A program made the translations under genes and the position numbers. Source: Fulvivirga imtechensis AK7 (lineage in GTDB: Bacteria > Bacteroidota > Bacteroidia > Cytophagales > Cyclobacteriaceae). Taken from it: 64,000 bases of DNA. The notes below the pieces were generated by a model that was not told the origin of the DNA, searched no databases, and saw nothing but the letters and a program-made list of their open reading frames with translations. Below are positions 19,301-34,300 of this stretch, piece after piece; position 1 is the first letter of the stretch, and every line of letters starts with the position of its first letter. Location of the stretch: contig NZ_AMZN01000028.1 of NCBI RefSeq assembly GCF_000331535.1, forward strand, positions 1 through 64,000. Reading direction: 5' to 3'.

Positions 19301-22300
19301 AGACTGTTCGAATCGCTGAATAAATCGGATTTTGCGGTAGAAAAGATCTGTTTTGCGTGGCCATTTGATCAGCGTATACAGGAATACAAGGAAGACACCC
19401 TTAAAGCGTCACTGGAAAAAGGTGTTTATGCTTTCTTATATCTGTGCCAGGCGCTTGTCGGACAAAAATATAAAAACGCTGTTGAGCTTCTTTATCTCTA
19501 TTCCTCAGACATTGAAGGACAGCCCCATCACGCTGCCATTAATGGCTTTGCCAAAACCCTCCATATTGAGCATTCGAAGCTCTCTTGCAAGCTCCTGGAG
19601 ATCGTGCAGAAAAAGCCTGCTTCGGATAAGGCTCTGGACTACATAATAGCAGAATTTACGCAAAGTGGTCAGCAGGAGATGACCGTTCGCTACCAGGAAA
19701 ATGAGCGGCATATAAGAAAACTGAAGCAATACCAGTTTGAACAAACGGAAGATCCTGCCTCCGTTCAAAGTTTGGGACTGAAAGAAAAAGGTGTTTATAT
19801 CATTGCCGGCGGAGCCGGAGGACTGGGACTCATATTTGCTCAGTACCTGGCAAAGGAATATCAGGCAAGACTTGTGCTTACAGGAAGGTCAGCCCTTTCC
19901 GATGAACGAAATGCTGAGCTCGAAAAACTCCGAGAAGCAGGAGCCGAAGTACTTTATTTACAGGCTGATATCTCTAGGTTCGATGAGGCTGAACGTTTGG
20001 TAAACGAGACCAAATCTGCTTTTGGCCCTGTCAATGGTATCATCCACAGCGCAGGCGTCTTGAGAGATTCCTACATACGCAATAAAACACGGGAAGAAAT
20101 GGAAGCCGTGTTTGCTCCGAAGCTGTTGGGAACCGTCAACCTTGATACGGCCACCCAAAAAGAAGAACTGGATTTCTTCGTCCTGTTTTCCTCAATGGCA
20201 GCCGTTGGTGGAAACATGGGCCAAAGCGACTACTCGTTTGCCAACTCATTTATGGATGCTTTTGCTGCCCGCCGCGAACACTTTAAAACAAAGGGAAAAA
20301 GATCGGGTAAAACGCTGAGCATCAACTGGTCAATATGGGCTGACGGGGGCATGAAGCTCGATGAGCAAACAGAGATCTTCTTTAAAAAGAACCTGGGCAT
20401 CATCCCTTTGCAGGTAGATACAGGGCTGGAAGCCTTTACAAAAGGGCTCGGCATTACAGAACCTCAACTGGCAGTAGTAGAAGGCGATCAGGAAAAAATA
20501 GAGCTGGCCTGGGGCTTGAGAGAAGAAGAACCGAAAGTAGCAGCACAACCAGAAGACTCCGGGCAAAGTTCTCCCTCAGAGTCGGTGGCACCAGCGGCAG
20601 ACAAAGAGCTGGCCGAGATGGTTCAAGGTGAATTATCCCGGATCGTCATGGACTTTTTGAAGCTCGATGCCGAGGATGTTGCTGTGGATAAGATATTGAT
20701 GGACCTGGGATTTGATTCCATAGGCCTGGCCACATTTGCTAATTCGGTAAATGACACATATGGGCTTGATGATGTTACCCCGGTGCTGTTTTTCGAATAT
20801 CCGAGCATTGAGGAAGTGACGAAGTTTTTATGTGCTGAGCATAAAAATGAAGTACTTCGCTATCATCAGGGTAGTCAGGCTGCAGCATCTGATAATAGTG
20901 CTTCGGGGCAACAACACAAAACAGAGGATGCCCAGGAAGTTTCCTTTGCATTGAAGAAAGGGTGGGACCCGGTTGCATTGGACAACAGTCATCACCAGCC
21001 TGTCAATGGAAGCTTTTCAGCAGAAAGCCGTTTCAGAGACATGCCCATTGCCATTGTGGGTATGAGTGGCGTTATGCCACAGTCAGATGATCTGGATGAA
21101 TTCTGGGAAAAGCTGAGGGATGCGGAAAACAATATGGTCACCCTTATTCCGAAGGATCGCTGGAGTTGGGAAGAGTACTATGGTGATCCGCTGGATGGCG
21201 GAAACAAGACCAGAGCCAAGTGGGGTGGTTTTATGAGAGAGGTGGATAAGTTCGATCCGCTGTTCTGGGGTATCTCTCCTGTGGAAGCTGCAGCTATGGA
21301 TCCGCAGCAAAGGATCTTTTTGGAAACAGTCTGGCATGCCATTGAGGATTCAGGCCACAAGGTTTCCGAACTGTCAGGTACAAGAACAGGAGTCTTTGTT
21401 GGGGCTGCCACCAGAGATTATATAGATATTATGAGCCAAACGGATGCTGAGCTTTCAGGGTATTCAGGATCGGGCACATCGCATGCTGTTTTGGCCAACA
21501 GGGTTTCCTACCTGCTCAATTTACACGGGCCTAGCGCACCGCTTGATACGGCATGCTCCAGTTCCCTGGTAGCATTGCATCGGGCCATTGAATCTATTCA
21601 TACCGGAAGCTGCGAAATGGCTATTGTTGGTGGCGTCCAGGTGATGTTGACACCGGCAGCATTCATTTCGTTTGGCGCGGCAGGCATGCTGGCTGATGAT
21701 GGTAAGTGCAAAACTTTTGACGACAGGGCAGATGGCTATGTGAGAGGAGAAGGATCAGGTGCAATTGTCATTAAACCTTTGGCTAAAGCCGAAGCGGATG
21801 GCGACCATATTTACGCGGTCATCAAAGCTACTGCTGAGAATCACGGTGGTAAGGTTACTGTGCTAACGGCACCTAACCCCAACGCGCAGGCTGATCTGCT
21901 GATGGAGGCATATGAAAAAGCTGAAGTGGATCCAACCACGGTCGGCTTTATTGAATGCCATGGCACAGGTACGAAGCTGGGTGATCCCATTGAAATTCAG
22001 GCAATGAAAAAAGCATTTGCCGAATTATACAAGAAACACAACAAAGATGCTCCTGCTAAGCCTCACATAGGGTTGACATCTGTAAAAAGTAATATTGGCC
22101 ACCTGGAAACAGGAGCCGGCATTGCAGGCATACTAAAAGTTTTATTGTCCATCAGGCATAAGAAAATACCGGCATTGCTCCATTTTGAAAAACTCAATTC
22201 TTTCATAAAAATTGAGGGCACTCCATTCTATATGGTTGACAAGCTGAGGGATTGGGAGCCGATCAGGGATGAAAATGGATCGCCATTTCCGAGAAGGGCT

Positions 22301-25300
22301 GGTGTAAGTTCATTTGGTTTTGGAGGCGCCAACGTCCATGTAGTGCTGGAAGAATATATCCCGCCTCAGCATCAGGCTTTGGTGCAGTTTGATAGTCCGT
22401 ACATTATTGTGCTCTCCGCTAAAAAAGGCGATAGACTGAAAGAATATGTGCAAAGAATGCTCAGGTACCTGGAAAACAATGAGGTAGAGCTGGCTGATTT
22501 TGCCTATACACTGCAGGTGGGCCGGGATACAATGGCAGAAAGGCTCGCGATAGTGGTTTCCAATAAAGAGGAACTGAAACAAAAATTCAATGATTTTCTG
22601 GAGGACAATGAAAACATAGAAAATCTATTCCATTATAACATTCAAACCAAAAAAGGTGCTACCCAACCTGCGGTTGACGGCAATGAGGACCTGTCGGCAC
22701 TGATCAGGGAAAAGCAGTTTGAAAAGCTGGCCGGACTATGGGTCTCCGGTATGGAGATCGACTGGAGCCTGCTTTACAAACAGGGGGTTCCGAAACGGCT
22801 AAGTCTGCCCGGTTATCCATTTGCCAGGGAACGCTACTGGTTCTCCGTCAAAGAAAAAGAGAATACTCCGGCAGTTTCAGGACATACAAATTATCTCCAT
22901 CCGTTGGTTCAGACCAACGTGTCTACATTCAGGGAACAGAAGTTCGCATCGCTGTTTACGGGAGAGGAGTTCTTCTTCGCAGACCACATGGTGGGTACAC
23001 AAAAGATCTTACCGGGTGTTGCTTATATGGAGATGGCCAGAGTGGCTGGAGAACTGTCCGGAGGAGCAAGAGTCCGATTTATTCGCAATCTGGTTTGGGT
23101 AAAGCCATTGATTGTTGACGATAACGCAAAACAGGCGGAGGTTTCGCTAATGCCCAACCGGGATGAATTTGATTTTACTGTAAAGACCCTCGGTAGTGAA
23201 GGACATATTACCCACTGCTATGGGAAACTGGCTTATAATGGTACAATTACAGAGCCCCCTGTCCTGGACGTAGCCGCGATCCGTTCGCGTTGTACAAAGG
23301 AGATATTCACGGGAGATGCACTATATGAGTTTTTGCGCCAAACAGGGTTGAATCTTGGAGCGGGATTCCAGATCGTGCAAAATATGTATGCCAATGAAAA
23401 TGAATCTCTGGCCGTAGTGCAACTACCTGCGCACTTACGAGAGACGGCAGACCAGTTTTGGTTACACCCTGCTTTGATGGATGGCTCAATTCACTCTGGA
23501 GCCGGATTATTGCAGATGAGCCCCGTTGAGGTGCCTTTTTCTCTTCCTTTTTCTGTTGGAGAAGTACAGGTCATTGATACATTAAAAGATCTCCAATACG
23601 GATATGCTACCTGGGCTGAGGATAATGACCTCAATAACCCTACTAATCTTAAAACGAACTTTTGCCTACTGGATAAGAACGGTAAAGTTCTGGTGCGGAT
23701 AAAAGATTTTATCTCGAAACCATTGTTCAAGGATGCAGCCAAACAAAATGGCACCCCTAAACCACAGCTTGCGCCGGCATCGGCCGGCAATGTGGGGCTA
23801 CATGCTCTGGAGCCGGTCTGGAAGGAGTTGCCTCAAACCAGACACAATGGCGTAATAGTGGCTGAATCGGCAAGAATACTACTGTTAGGCGGCAATCAGG
23901 AGCAGTTGGATTGGTTGAAAAAGTCGTTTGATCATGCTAACTTGATAGAAATACCAGCAGGTTCAGGCACAGATGCTATTGAAGCTGCGTTACGCGATCA
24001 AGCATTTGATCAACTGGTATGGATGGCGCCCGATGTTGCCGAAAAGGCCAGCGTAGACAGCCATGAAATAATAGCCGGACAGGAAAAGGGTGTAATAACT
24101 GTTTTCCGCACTGTCAAAGTGCTGCAGAAGCTGGGCTATGCAGACAAAGCCTTGCAATGGACGTTGATCACCGGCAACACACAACATGTAAAAGAAGATG
24201 ACCGGGTTCTGGCTGCTCATGCCGGAGTCTTCGGAATGGCCGGTAGTCTGGCGAAGGAATTCCCCGGGTGGAACCTGAGGCTGCTGGATGTAGATTCGCT
24301 GGGATCAGTGACAGCCACAGAATGCCTGTCTCAAGACTGGGATAGGCAGGGAGATGGCCTGGCTCACCGCCAGGGCAAGTGGTTCAGTCCGGGGCTCACG
24401 CGTATGGATGCCCTACAGCCATCATCCCCGATCTACAAACAAAAAGGCGTTTATGTGGTGATTGGCGGTGCCGGAGGCCTTGGTGAAGTGTGGAGCCGGT
24501 TCATGATAGAGCAATATCAGGCGAGAATAGTATGGATAGGCCGCAGAAAGGCTGATGATACGATCACAGAAAAAATTAAGCTGTTGAGCGGAATGGGCGA
24601 GGCGCCAGTATATATTTCAGCGGACGCCACAAAAGCCGCTGAGCTGGAGCGAGCCCGTAAAGAAATACTGAAGAGATATCCGGTCATTAACGGTGTAGTA
24701 CATTCTGCGCTCGTTCTGAAAGATCAGAGCCTTCTAAACATGGATGAAGCTGCATTCAAAGCCGGATTATCAGCCAAGGTGGATATCAGTGTGAGTATGG
24801 ATGCCGCATTTGGAGCGCTGGACCTGGATTTTATACTTTTCTTCTCCTCCATAGTCTCGTTTTTCAAAACTCCGGGCCAGTCGAATTATGCAGCGGGTTG
24901 TGCTTTCAAAGACAGCTTTGCGCACAGCCTTGGGCAGCAGCGTAAATACCCGGTAAAGGTCATGAACTGGGGCTATTGGGGCAGTGTAGGCGTAGCGACT
25001 GATGAGCTTACCAGGCAACGGATAGCGCAGATGGGCATTGGCTCCATAGAACCGGAAGAAGGCATGTCAGCGCTTCAGAATTTTGTTGACTCCGGTATTC
25101 GTCAGCAGGTGCTGATAAAGGTGCTCAACAATCAGATACTGCAGGCTATCACCCTACCGGAGGAAGGTGCTCAACCCATAGAGACTGCGCCTGTGGCCGT
25201 ACCGAATGCACAGAAAATGATGACCAAATACGATGAGCCTGTAAGATCAGGGTCAAATGGTCACATTGCAACCAACGGAAAACAAACTGACAGCATATTG

Positions 25301-28300
25301 CAAAGATCCCACGATGTTTCTGAGCAGATGATCAGCGATTATGTGCAACAAACGATTACCGAGACGCTGGCTGATGGATTAAAAATAGAGGCCGGAGCCA
25401 TAAATGCCGATACATCGTATGCTGACTATGGTGTGGATTCCATTGTAGGTGTCAATCTTATTCGCACGATAAATAAAGCGTTCGGCATAGAACTTGAAAC
25501 CATCAGCCTCTTTGAACATGGATCAGTAAATAAACTCACTCAATTTGTTGTTTCCCACTGGTCAGAAAGGATCGCTGCGCAGCTACAGCCGACCAGCAAT
25601 GTTGCTTATACTCCTGAGGTAGCCACAAATCAATCAACAGTTGATTATCGCACCGACTACCATAGTTCCGCTGAGGTGAGCGAGCAATTGGTCAGTGACT
25701 ATGTGCAACAGATCATTACTGAAACATTGGCCGATGGCCTGAAAATTGATGCCGGAGCCATAAATACAGATACATCATATGCCGATTATGGCGTGGATTC
25801 CATTGTAGGCGTCAACCTTATCCGTACGATTAACAAAGCTTTTGGCATAGAGTTGGAAACGATAAGCCTCTTTGAGCATGGTTCTGTAGATAAGCTCACG
25901 CAATACATCGCTTCCAACTGGTTAGAAAAAGTGGCAGCGCTACTCCAACAAACCAACGGCACATCACAAGCGTCCGATACGGTGTATTCCGATCAAAAAG
26001 TAAATATTCCTGTTGCTTCAGAGCATCGTTTTGCCAATCTATCGACTGCTTTGCATGATGGTAACACAGGCAATATCCCGGGTTCTCATCACTATTCGGA
26101 AGGAAGCAGCAAGCCGTTCAAAATTGACCAGGACCAGATCGCTATAATCGGGATGAGCGGACGGATCAGTGAGTCGGAATCGGTGGAAGAGTTTTGGCAA
26201 TATCTGAAGGCAGGCAAGGATATGGTCAGGGAGGTAACCCGCTGGAAGCCTTCAGAGTGTGTAATGCCAGGTACCCAGAAAGAGGGTTACTGTACCCGAG
26301 GAGGATTCCTGAAATCAGCCGAGCTTTTTGATCCGGGCTTTTTTAAGATATCACCGTTGGAAGCTCAATATATGGATCCTCAGCAGCGCCTGTTCATGGA
26401 GGAATCTTTTAAAGCGCTTGAGGATGCCGGTTACGCTGGTAAGAGTATTGATGGTAAGCAATGCGGTGTGTACGTTGGATGCGGTGAGACGGGCTATAGT
26501 GGTCTGTTTCAAGACAATCCTCCGGCACAGGCATTCTGGGGAAATGCCATGTCGATCATTCCGGCACGGATTGCCTACTACCTCAATCTTCAAGGGCCTG
26601 CCGTGGCAATAGATACCGCATGCTCCAGTTCCCTGGTAGCTATCCATATGGCTTGCCAGAGCTTGTGGTCGCAGGAAACGGATATGGCGCTGGCCGGAGG
26701 GGTTTTTGTGATGCCGGCACCCGGTTATTATCAAAACTCAAATCGGGCCGGAATGCTTTCCCCTGAAGGAAAAACCTATGCGTTCGATTCCAGAGCCAAT
26801 GGTTTTGTGCCAGGCGAAGGAGTTGGTGTGGTGGTTTTAAAACGACTGCAAAAAGCGCTGGAAGACGGGGATAACATACACGGGGTAATTATTGGTAGCG
26901 GCATCAATCAGGATGGCAGCACCAACGGCATTACGGCACCAAGCGCATTATCGCAGGAAAGACTCGAACTGTCGATCTATGAACGGTTCAATATTAACCC
27001 TGAAAGCATTCAACTTGTTGAAGCTCATGGCACGGGCACTCCTTTGGGAGACCCTATCGAATACAGGGCGCTTTCCAATGCCTTCCGTAAATATTCGGAC
27101 AAGAATCAATTCTGTGCGATTGGTTCAGTGAAGACAAACATAGGCCATGCTGCCACCGCGGCAGGAGTGGCAGGCGTTTTCAAGCAGTTGCTCTCCTTCA
27201 GGAATAAGCAATTGCCTCCTTCTATTAACTTTAAGGAGGGTAATCCTGCCATTAATTTTGAATCCAGCCCGTTTTATGTCAATACAGAACTCAGGGATTG
27301 GAATACCGAAGATGGCAGGAAGCGAAGATCAGCTATAAGCTCCTTTGGTTTTAGTGGTACCAATGCCCATATGGTACTCGAAGAAGCACCATCGCTACAA
27401 CCGGTAGTTATTGAATCTCCTGCATACCTGGTGGTGCTTTCAGCGCAAACTCAGGAACAATTGAAGCAACAGGCGGAAAACCTGCTTTCGTATTGTAAAA
27501 ATACACCTGATGTCTCATTGAATAACCTGAGCTACACATTGTTCGTGGGCCGGGTACACCTCAGGGACCGGCTGGCGTGCGTTGTGAGAAATTACCAGGA
27601 ATTGGTGCAGTACCTGGAGAAATGGCTCGAAACCGGTACAGTATCGCAAGTGTACACCTCTGAGATCAATGAGGGTAAAGTGCGGGAGCAGGTGTCACTG
27701 AAAAATTTCGCAAATCAATGCATACATGAATGCAGAAATGGAATAAGCCCTGTCAGGTATGTGGAGCACTTGTCAACGATAGCCGACCTGTACATAAAAG
27801 GATATTCGCTGGATTTTGAATCCCTGTTTGTCAAAGGCTCCAAAAGAATTTCATTGCCAACATATCCGTTTGCAAGAGAACGGTACTGGGTAGAGCCGTT
27901 GTCTTCTGCTCAGTTAAAGCCTGGTAGGGGAGCATCCACTTACATCCATCCTCTGCTACATGCCAATACTTCGGATCTGGCCCAGCAAAGCTACACATCA
28001 TGGTTTAGCGGAGAGGAATTCTTCCTTTCAGATCATGTTGTCAATGGCCAAAAGGTCCTGCCGGGTGTGGCGTATATAGAGATGGCCAGGGCTGCGGTGA
28101 TGAATGCAACTCCGGGACTGGTAGAATCCAATAGTTTAGAACTAAATAATGTCATCTGGCTGCAGCCTGTCACAGTCACAGAAGAAAAAGAGGTGGTCAT
28201 AGAGCTGGCTCCGAATGATGATGGCAAAATAAATTTTGAGATCTACAGTCAGCATAATGAGCGTGAGGTGATCCATTGCCGTGGCAATGCGGAATATAGT

Positions 28301-31300
28301 GATGAAATACTGCCGGCTAGGATTGATATCGACCAGTTGTATAGCGAGATGCAGAATAGCAGTGTTGATATGGATAGCGTTTATGCAGATTTTGTTCGCG
28401 TGGGCATCAATCACGGCCCCTCTTACAGGGGGGTAACATCGCTGTACAGAGGTGAAAAACAGTTGCTTGCACAGCTAGCGCTGCCCTCAATAGTTGAAAA
28501 TACACAGGATGACTATGTGCTTCATCCTGCTGTGATGGATAGTGCGCTACAGGCCTCTATGGGCCTCATCATGGATGAAAATTCCAGGGAACCAAAGATC
28601 CCGTTTGCACTGGAGTATGTACGGATTATATCCCCCTGCACGAAGGAAATGTTCGCCTGGATCAGGTACGCACAGGGAAGTAACCCCGGAGATACTGTGG
28701 CTAAAATTGATATTGACTTGTGTGATCTTCACGGCAACATCTGCGTACAGATGTACGGGTTTTCAGCAAGGGTACTCAAAGGAGGCCCCGGTTTAGCTGC
28801 AGAAAGTGAAGAACTCGTAGGCGAAACATCCGGTGCAGCAGATCTACATTCTTTGGAGCCGGTCTGGAATGAGTTGCCTCAAGCCAGACGCAATGGCGTA
28901 ATAGTGGCTGAATCGGCGAGAATACTTCTGTTAGGAGGCAATCAGGAGCAGTTGGATTGGTTGAAAAAGTCGTATGATCATGCTGAGCTGTTAGAAATAC
29001 CAGCAGGTTCAGACACAGATGCTATCGAAGCTGCGTTGCGTGATCAAACATTTGATCAACTGGTATGGATGGCGCCCGATGTTGCTGAAAAGGCCCGCGT
29101 AGACAGCGATGAAATAATAGCCGGACAGGAAAAGGGGGTATTGACCGTTTTCCGCACCGTCAAAGCGCTGCAGAAGCTGGGCTATGCAGACAAAGCCTTG
29201 CAATGGACGTTGATCACCGGCAACACACAACATGTAAAAGAAGGTGACCGGGTTCTGGCTGCTCATGCCGGAGTCTTCGGAATGGCCGGTAGCCTGGCGA
29301 AGGAATTCCCCGGGTGGAACCTGAGGCTGCTGGATGTGGATTCACTGGGATCAGTGACAGCCAAGGAATGCCTGTCTCTGGACTGGGATAAGCAGGGAGA
29401 CGGCCTGGCACACCGCCAGGGAAAATGGTTTGCTCCCGGATTATCACGTATGGATGTCCTACAGCCATCATCCCCGATCTACAAACAAAAAGGCGTTTAT
29501 GTGGTGATTGGCGGTGCCGGAGGCCTTGGTGAAGTGTGGAGCCGGTTCATGATAGAGCAATATCAGGCGAGAATAGTGTGGATAGGCCGCAGAAAAGCCG
29601 ATGATACCATCAAAGAAAAAATTGAGCAGTTGAGCGGGGTGAGTGAGGCGCCAGTATATATTTCAGCGGACGCCACAAAAGCCGCTGATCTGGGGAGAGC
29701 CCGTAAGGAAATATTGAAGAAGTATCCGGTCATTAACGGGGTGGTACATTCTGCGCTCGTTCTGAAAGACCAGAGCCTTCTAAACATGGAGGAATCCGCG
29801 TTCAAAGCTGGATTATCAGCCAAGGTGGACATCAGTGTGAGTATGGATGCCGTATTTGGAGAATTGGACCTGGATTTTATGCTTTTCTTCTCCTCCATAG
29901 TCTCGTTTTTCAAAACTCCGGGCCAGTCGAATTACGCAGCGGGTTGTGCTTTCAAAGACAGCTTTGCGCACAGCCTTGGGCAGCAGCGTAAATACCCTGT
30001 AAAGATCATGAACTGGGGCTACTGGGGCAGTGTAGGTGTAGCGACTGATGAGCTTACCAGGCAACGCGTAGCGCAGATGGGCATTGGCTCCATAGAACCG
30101 GAAGAAGGCATGTCAGCGCTTCAGGCCTTTGTTGATTCTGATATTCATCAGGTGGTGCTGATAAAGCTGCTCAACGAGCAGGTACTGAAGGCGATCACGC
30201 TGCCTGAGAGGGACACCCATTCTAGCGTTAATAATGCTGCTACGCTTCAGGAAGAAAAGGCTATTTCATCGCAGGACTCTAATTCCAATATTGTACCTGC
30301 ACAGGAGCAAAGACGATCAGAGACAGCTTCAGAAGGCGCCGGGACTTCTCTTCACGACAAGGGTATTATCTTCTTCCAAAACATAATTGCCGAAATGTTG
30401 AGAATGAAGCCTCAGCAGGTAGACCCTCAGAAACTACTTTCTGACTATGGTCTGGATTCAATTATGGTAGGGCAGTTGACGGAACGCTTACGGAAGGTAT
30501 TTCCCAACGTTTCCGGCACGCTGTTTTTCGAGGTACAGAACGTACATGAGTTGGTCGACTATTTTATGACGAACGAAAAAGAAAATCTTGTGGCGGTAAC
30601 TTCAGGTCTGCCCTCCAACAATGGGGCAGCTACTAACGGGTCTGTTAGTAAAATCACTGAAGAACCAGCCTACTATGAAATGAAAAGCGCCTCACCGGCA
30701 TTGGAAAAAATGACATCAAAATATCCTCAGAAAACTGCCGGATCAGGAAATGAAACGCCTTTGGACCACGGATCCTTGAAAGAGAGAAGCATTTCTTATT
30801 TCCGGAATCTGATTGCGGAAATGTTAAGGATGAAACCTCAGCAAGTGGAACCTCAGAAACCGCTTTCGGAGTATGGCCTGGATTCGATTATGGTGGGGCA
30901 GTTGACCGACCGGTTACGAAAAGCGTTTCCCGATATTTCAGGCACCCTGTTTTTTGAGGTGCAGAGTGTAGATGAGTTGGCGGACTATTTTATTGAAAAC
31001 AGGAAAGACGATTTAGTCGCTGTCACCGGATTTGCAACCCCTGCCGCTCCACAGCAGCCTGACAACGCTTCCGAACGAAAAAGTGATGTTGCCATAATGC
31101 AACAAAGGCCGATGCTGAATTTTAGGGCAATGAACAGAGGGCGTCACCAATTTACCCCTCAGCAGACACCGTCTTCTGTTGCTGGTCCGTCCGTTTTTGA
31201 TGTAGCGATAGTTGGCCTAAGCGGCAGATATCCTAAATCCGAAAGCCTGGCGGAATTGTGGAAGAATTTAAGTAACGGTGTCAATTGCATTGAAGAAATC

Positions 31301-34300
31301 CCGGACGACCGCTGGAACTGGGCGGAATACTACGATCCGGAAAAAGGCAAGCCCGGTAAAATGTATACGAAATGGGGCGGCTTTATCAGGGATATCGATA
31401 AATTCGATCCCGCATTCTTCAAAATATCTCCTCAGGAAGCTGAGACAATAGACCCTCAGGAGCGGGTGTTTGTGGAGGCTTGCTACCATGCCATTGAGGA
31501 TGCCGGATACAAACCCGAAAACCTGGATAAAGACCACAAGGTGGGCGTGTTTGCGGGTGTACTCAATTCAAGATATACTGTACAACCCAATTTCTTTTCC
31601 TTTGCGAACCGGGTCTCATACCTTTTTAATTTCCAGGGACCATCTATGGCGGTCGATACAGCTTGTTCTTCATCGCTCACGGCTATCCACCTGGCACTGG
31701 AGAGTTTGTATGGAGGCCTGAGTACGGTCGCAATTGCCGGTGGGGTCAATCTGATCATCGACCCGGACCATTTTCTGCGGTTTGCAGACATGGGCATGCT
31801 TTCCAGTGATGGTGAAAACAAATCATTCGGAGACGGAGGAGACGGATTTGTTGATGCGGAAGGGGTAGGTGCAGTGGTGCTAAAACCTTTGACAAAGGCT
31901 GAGCAAGACGGAGATCACATTTATGGCATTATCAAAGGAAGTGCCTTGAATGCAGGGGGAAAAACCAACGGCTATAACACTCCGAATCCTAGGGCTCAGG
32001 CTAATGTCGTGTCGGTGGCTTTGGAAAGAAGCAACATTAAAGCCGAGCAATTAAGCTACATTGAGACACATGGCACGGGAACGGCCTTTGGCGACTCTAT
32101 TGAAATTGCTGGTTTAAGCCGCGCATTTAAAGAAACAAACGGGAAGCAATTCTGCGCCATCGGATCGGTAAAATCGAATATCGGCCACTCAGAATCTGCG
32201 GCGGGTATTGCTGCACTGTCCAAAGTACTGTTGCAAATGAAGTACAAGCAACTTGTTCCTTCAATCAACGCTGATGTTGTCAATCCGGAAATTGACTTTA
32301 GCAAAACCCCGTTTAAGCTTCAGAGAAGCCTTGAAAAGTGGCATCCCACACGAAATATAAACGGTGTATCTCAGGAAATACCTCGTATAGCAGGTGTATC
32401 TGCATTCGGGGCGGGTGGTGCGAATGCGCATCTTATAATTCAGGAGTATAAGCCGTCACATGCCGGTGAGTCCACCCAACAAAATACCAGGGTCATAATA
32501 CCGCTGTCTGCCAAATCAGTAGAGCAGCTAAAGCGAAAGGCACAGGATCTGCTCAGCTTTATTCGCGAGGCAGAGGCCAACGATCTACAGGGAATTAGCA
32601 TGACTTCTATGGCATATACATTGCAAACAGGCAGGGAGGCCCTGGAGGAGCGTCTCGGGTTTGTGGTGGATTCTATTGATCAGTTGGCAGAAAAACTCGA
32701 AGCATATATCAACGATACACCGGACATAGAAGGGCTGTACCAGGGAAATATCAATCAAGGCACCGAAGGGTTAAGCTTCATTAGCCAGGACGATGACCTC
32801 AAAGAGACAATAATAGGCAAGTGGGTGGCTGAAAATAAATTGTCGAAACTTCTTGAATTGTGGATCAAAGGACTTGATCTCGACTGGAGCATGCTTTATG
32901 ATCAGGTGAAACCGAAGCGCATGAGCCTGCCGGGGTATCCTTTTGCCAGAGAAAGATACTGGTTGGAAATAAATGGAAAAACCGGAATTGCAAAAGCAAC
33001 GACATCGGCCACAATTCACCCGCTGTTGCACAGCAACACCTCTGATCTGAGTCAGCTATGTTACAGCTCAACGTTTACGGGCAAGGAATTCTTTTTTGAC
33101 CACAAGGTCAACGGAAGGAATGTATTGCCAGCAGCAGTATATCTGGAAATGGCCAGAGCTGCAGTAGAAAAATCACTGCCGGCTGTTCAGGGCGAGAATG
33201 TTGTGGAATTACATCAGGTTGTCTGGGCACAGCCGGTTGTTGCGGCTCAACACAGACAGGTGTCCATCGCTCTGTTGGTTAATGACTATGGCCGTATCGA
33301 CTTTGAGGTCTTCACCGGGGAAGGTGGACAGAAAGTTATCAACTGCCAGGGGCAGGCGGCCATCAGCCACCAATCTACAGTTGCTAAAGTTGATATTTCA
33401 GGGCTTCAGAAGCAAATGCAAAAGAACGATCTGGTATCCGGCAGGATCTATAATGATTTAAGCAAACGGGGCATTAACTATGGTCCTGCTTATCAGGGAA
33501 TAGCTACCGTGTATCAAGGCGAAGGGCAACTTCTTGTCGGGATGAGTTTTCCGGACAATTCGGACCATAATCCAAAAGACTATCGGTTGCATCCGGCACT
33601 AACGGATAGTGCACTACAAGCCGTCATTGCATTATACACAGGTGAGAAAAATGTAAAAATACAGCCATCTTTACCCAATTCGCTGGAGTCACTGGCTGTT
33701 CTTTCTCCTCTTACTAACGAGATGTTCGCATGGCTGCGCTACTCTGATAGCCACACTGATGACAAGCCTAAGATCGATATTGATCTCGTTGATAATGAGG
33801 GGAATGTACGTGCACAGATACGTGGTGTATCGTACAATGTGGATAATGATATTGCGCTGGGGGAGCAAGCCGAATGGGTGTTTTCCACAAACGGTGTGGA
33901 CGGCAAGCATACTGATTCCGGTAATCCTGAAAAGAAGATTGAATTATTTTTAAAGCAGGAAATAGCGCTGCAGTTACAGCTTCCGGTTCAAAAAGTTGCA
34001 AGTGATGATAGCTTCTTTGAGTTGGGGCTTGACTCTATCAGCATCACCAGGATCATCGATAGAGCAAATCAGCTTGTGGATGGAAACCTGGTACCTAGTA
34101 TCGTTTTTGAGTACATTAACATACACCAGTTGGCCGGTTTCATCGCCAATTCTTTTCAAGAAAAAGTGGAACACATAGTAGTCACCAGGCAAAAACAACA
34201 GGCAGAAAATGGTCAACTGCCGAAGTTGGCACCTTTGCCAAGAAAGAAGCTGTTTGATGGTCCGTCAAATGGAAACGGAGCAGTAAGTAAGTCAGCCGGA

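Noticed and set aside
22738-23118. 126-codon + strand frame inside the PKS
   Set aside because: It is an out-of-frame shadow of KS2/DH2 coding sequence.
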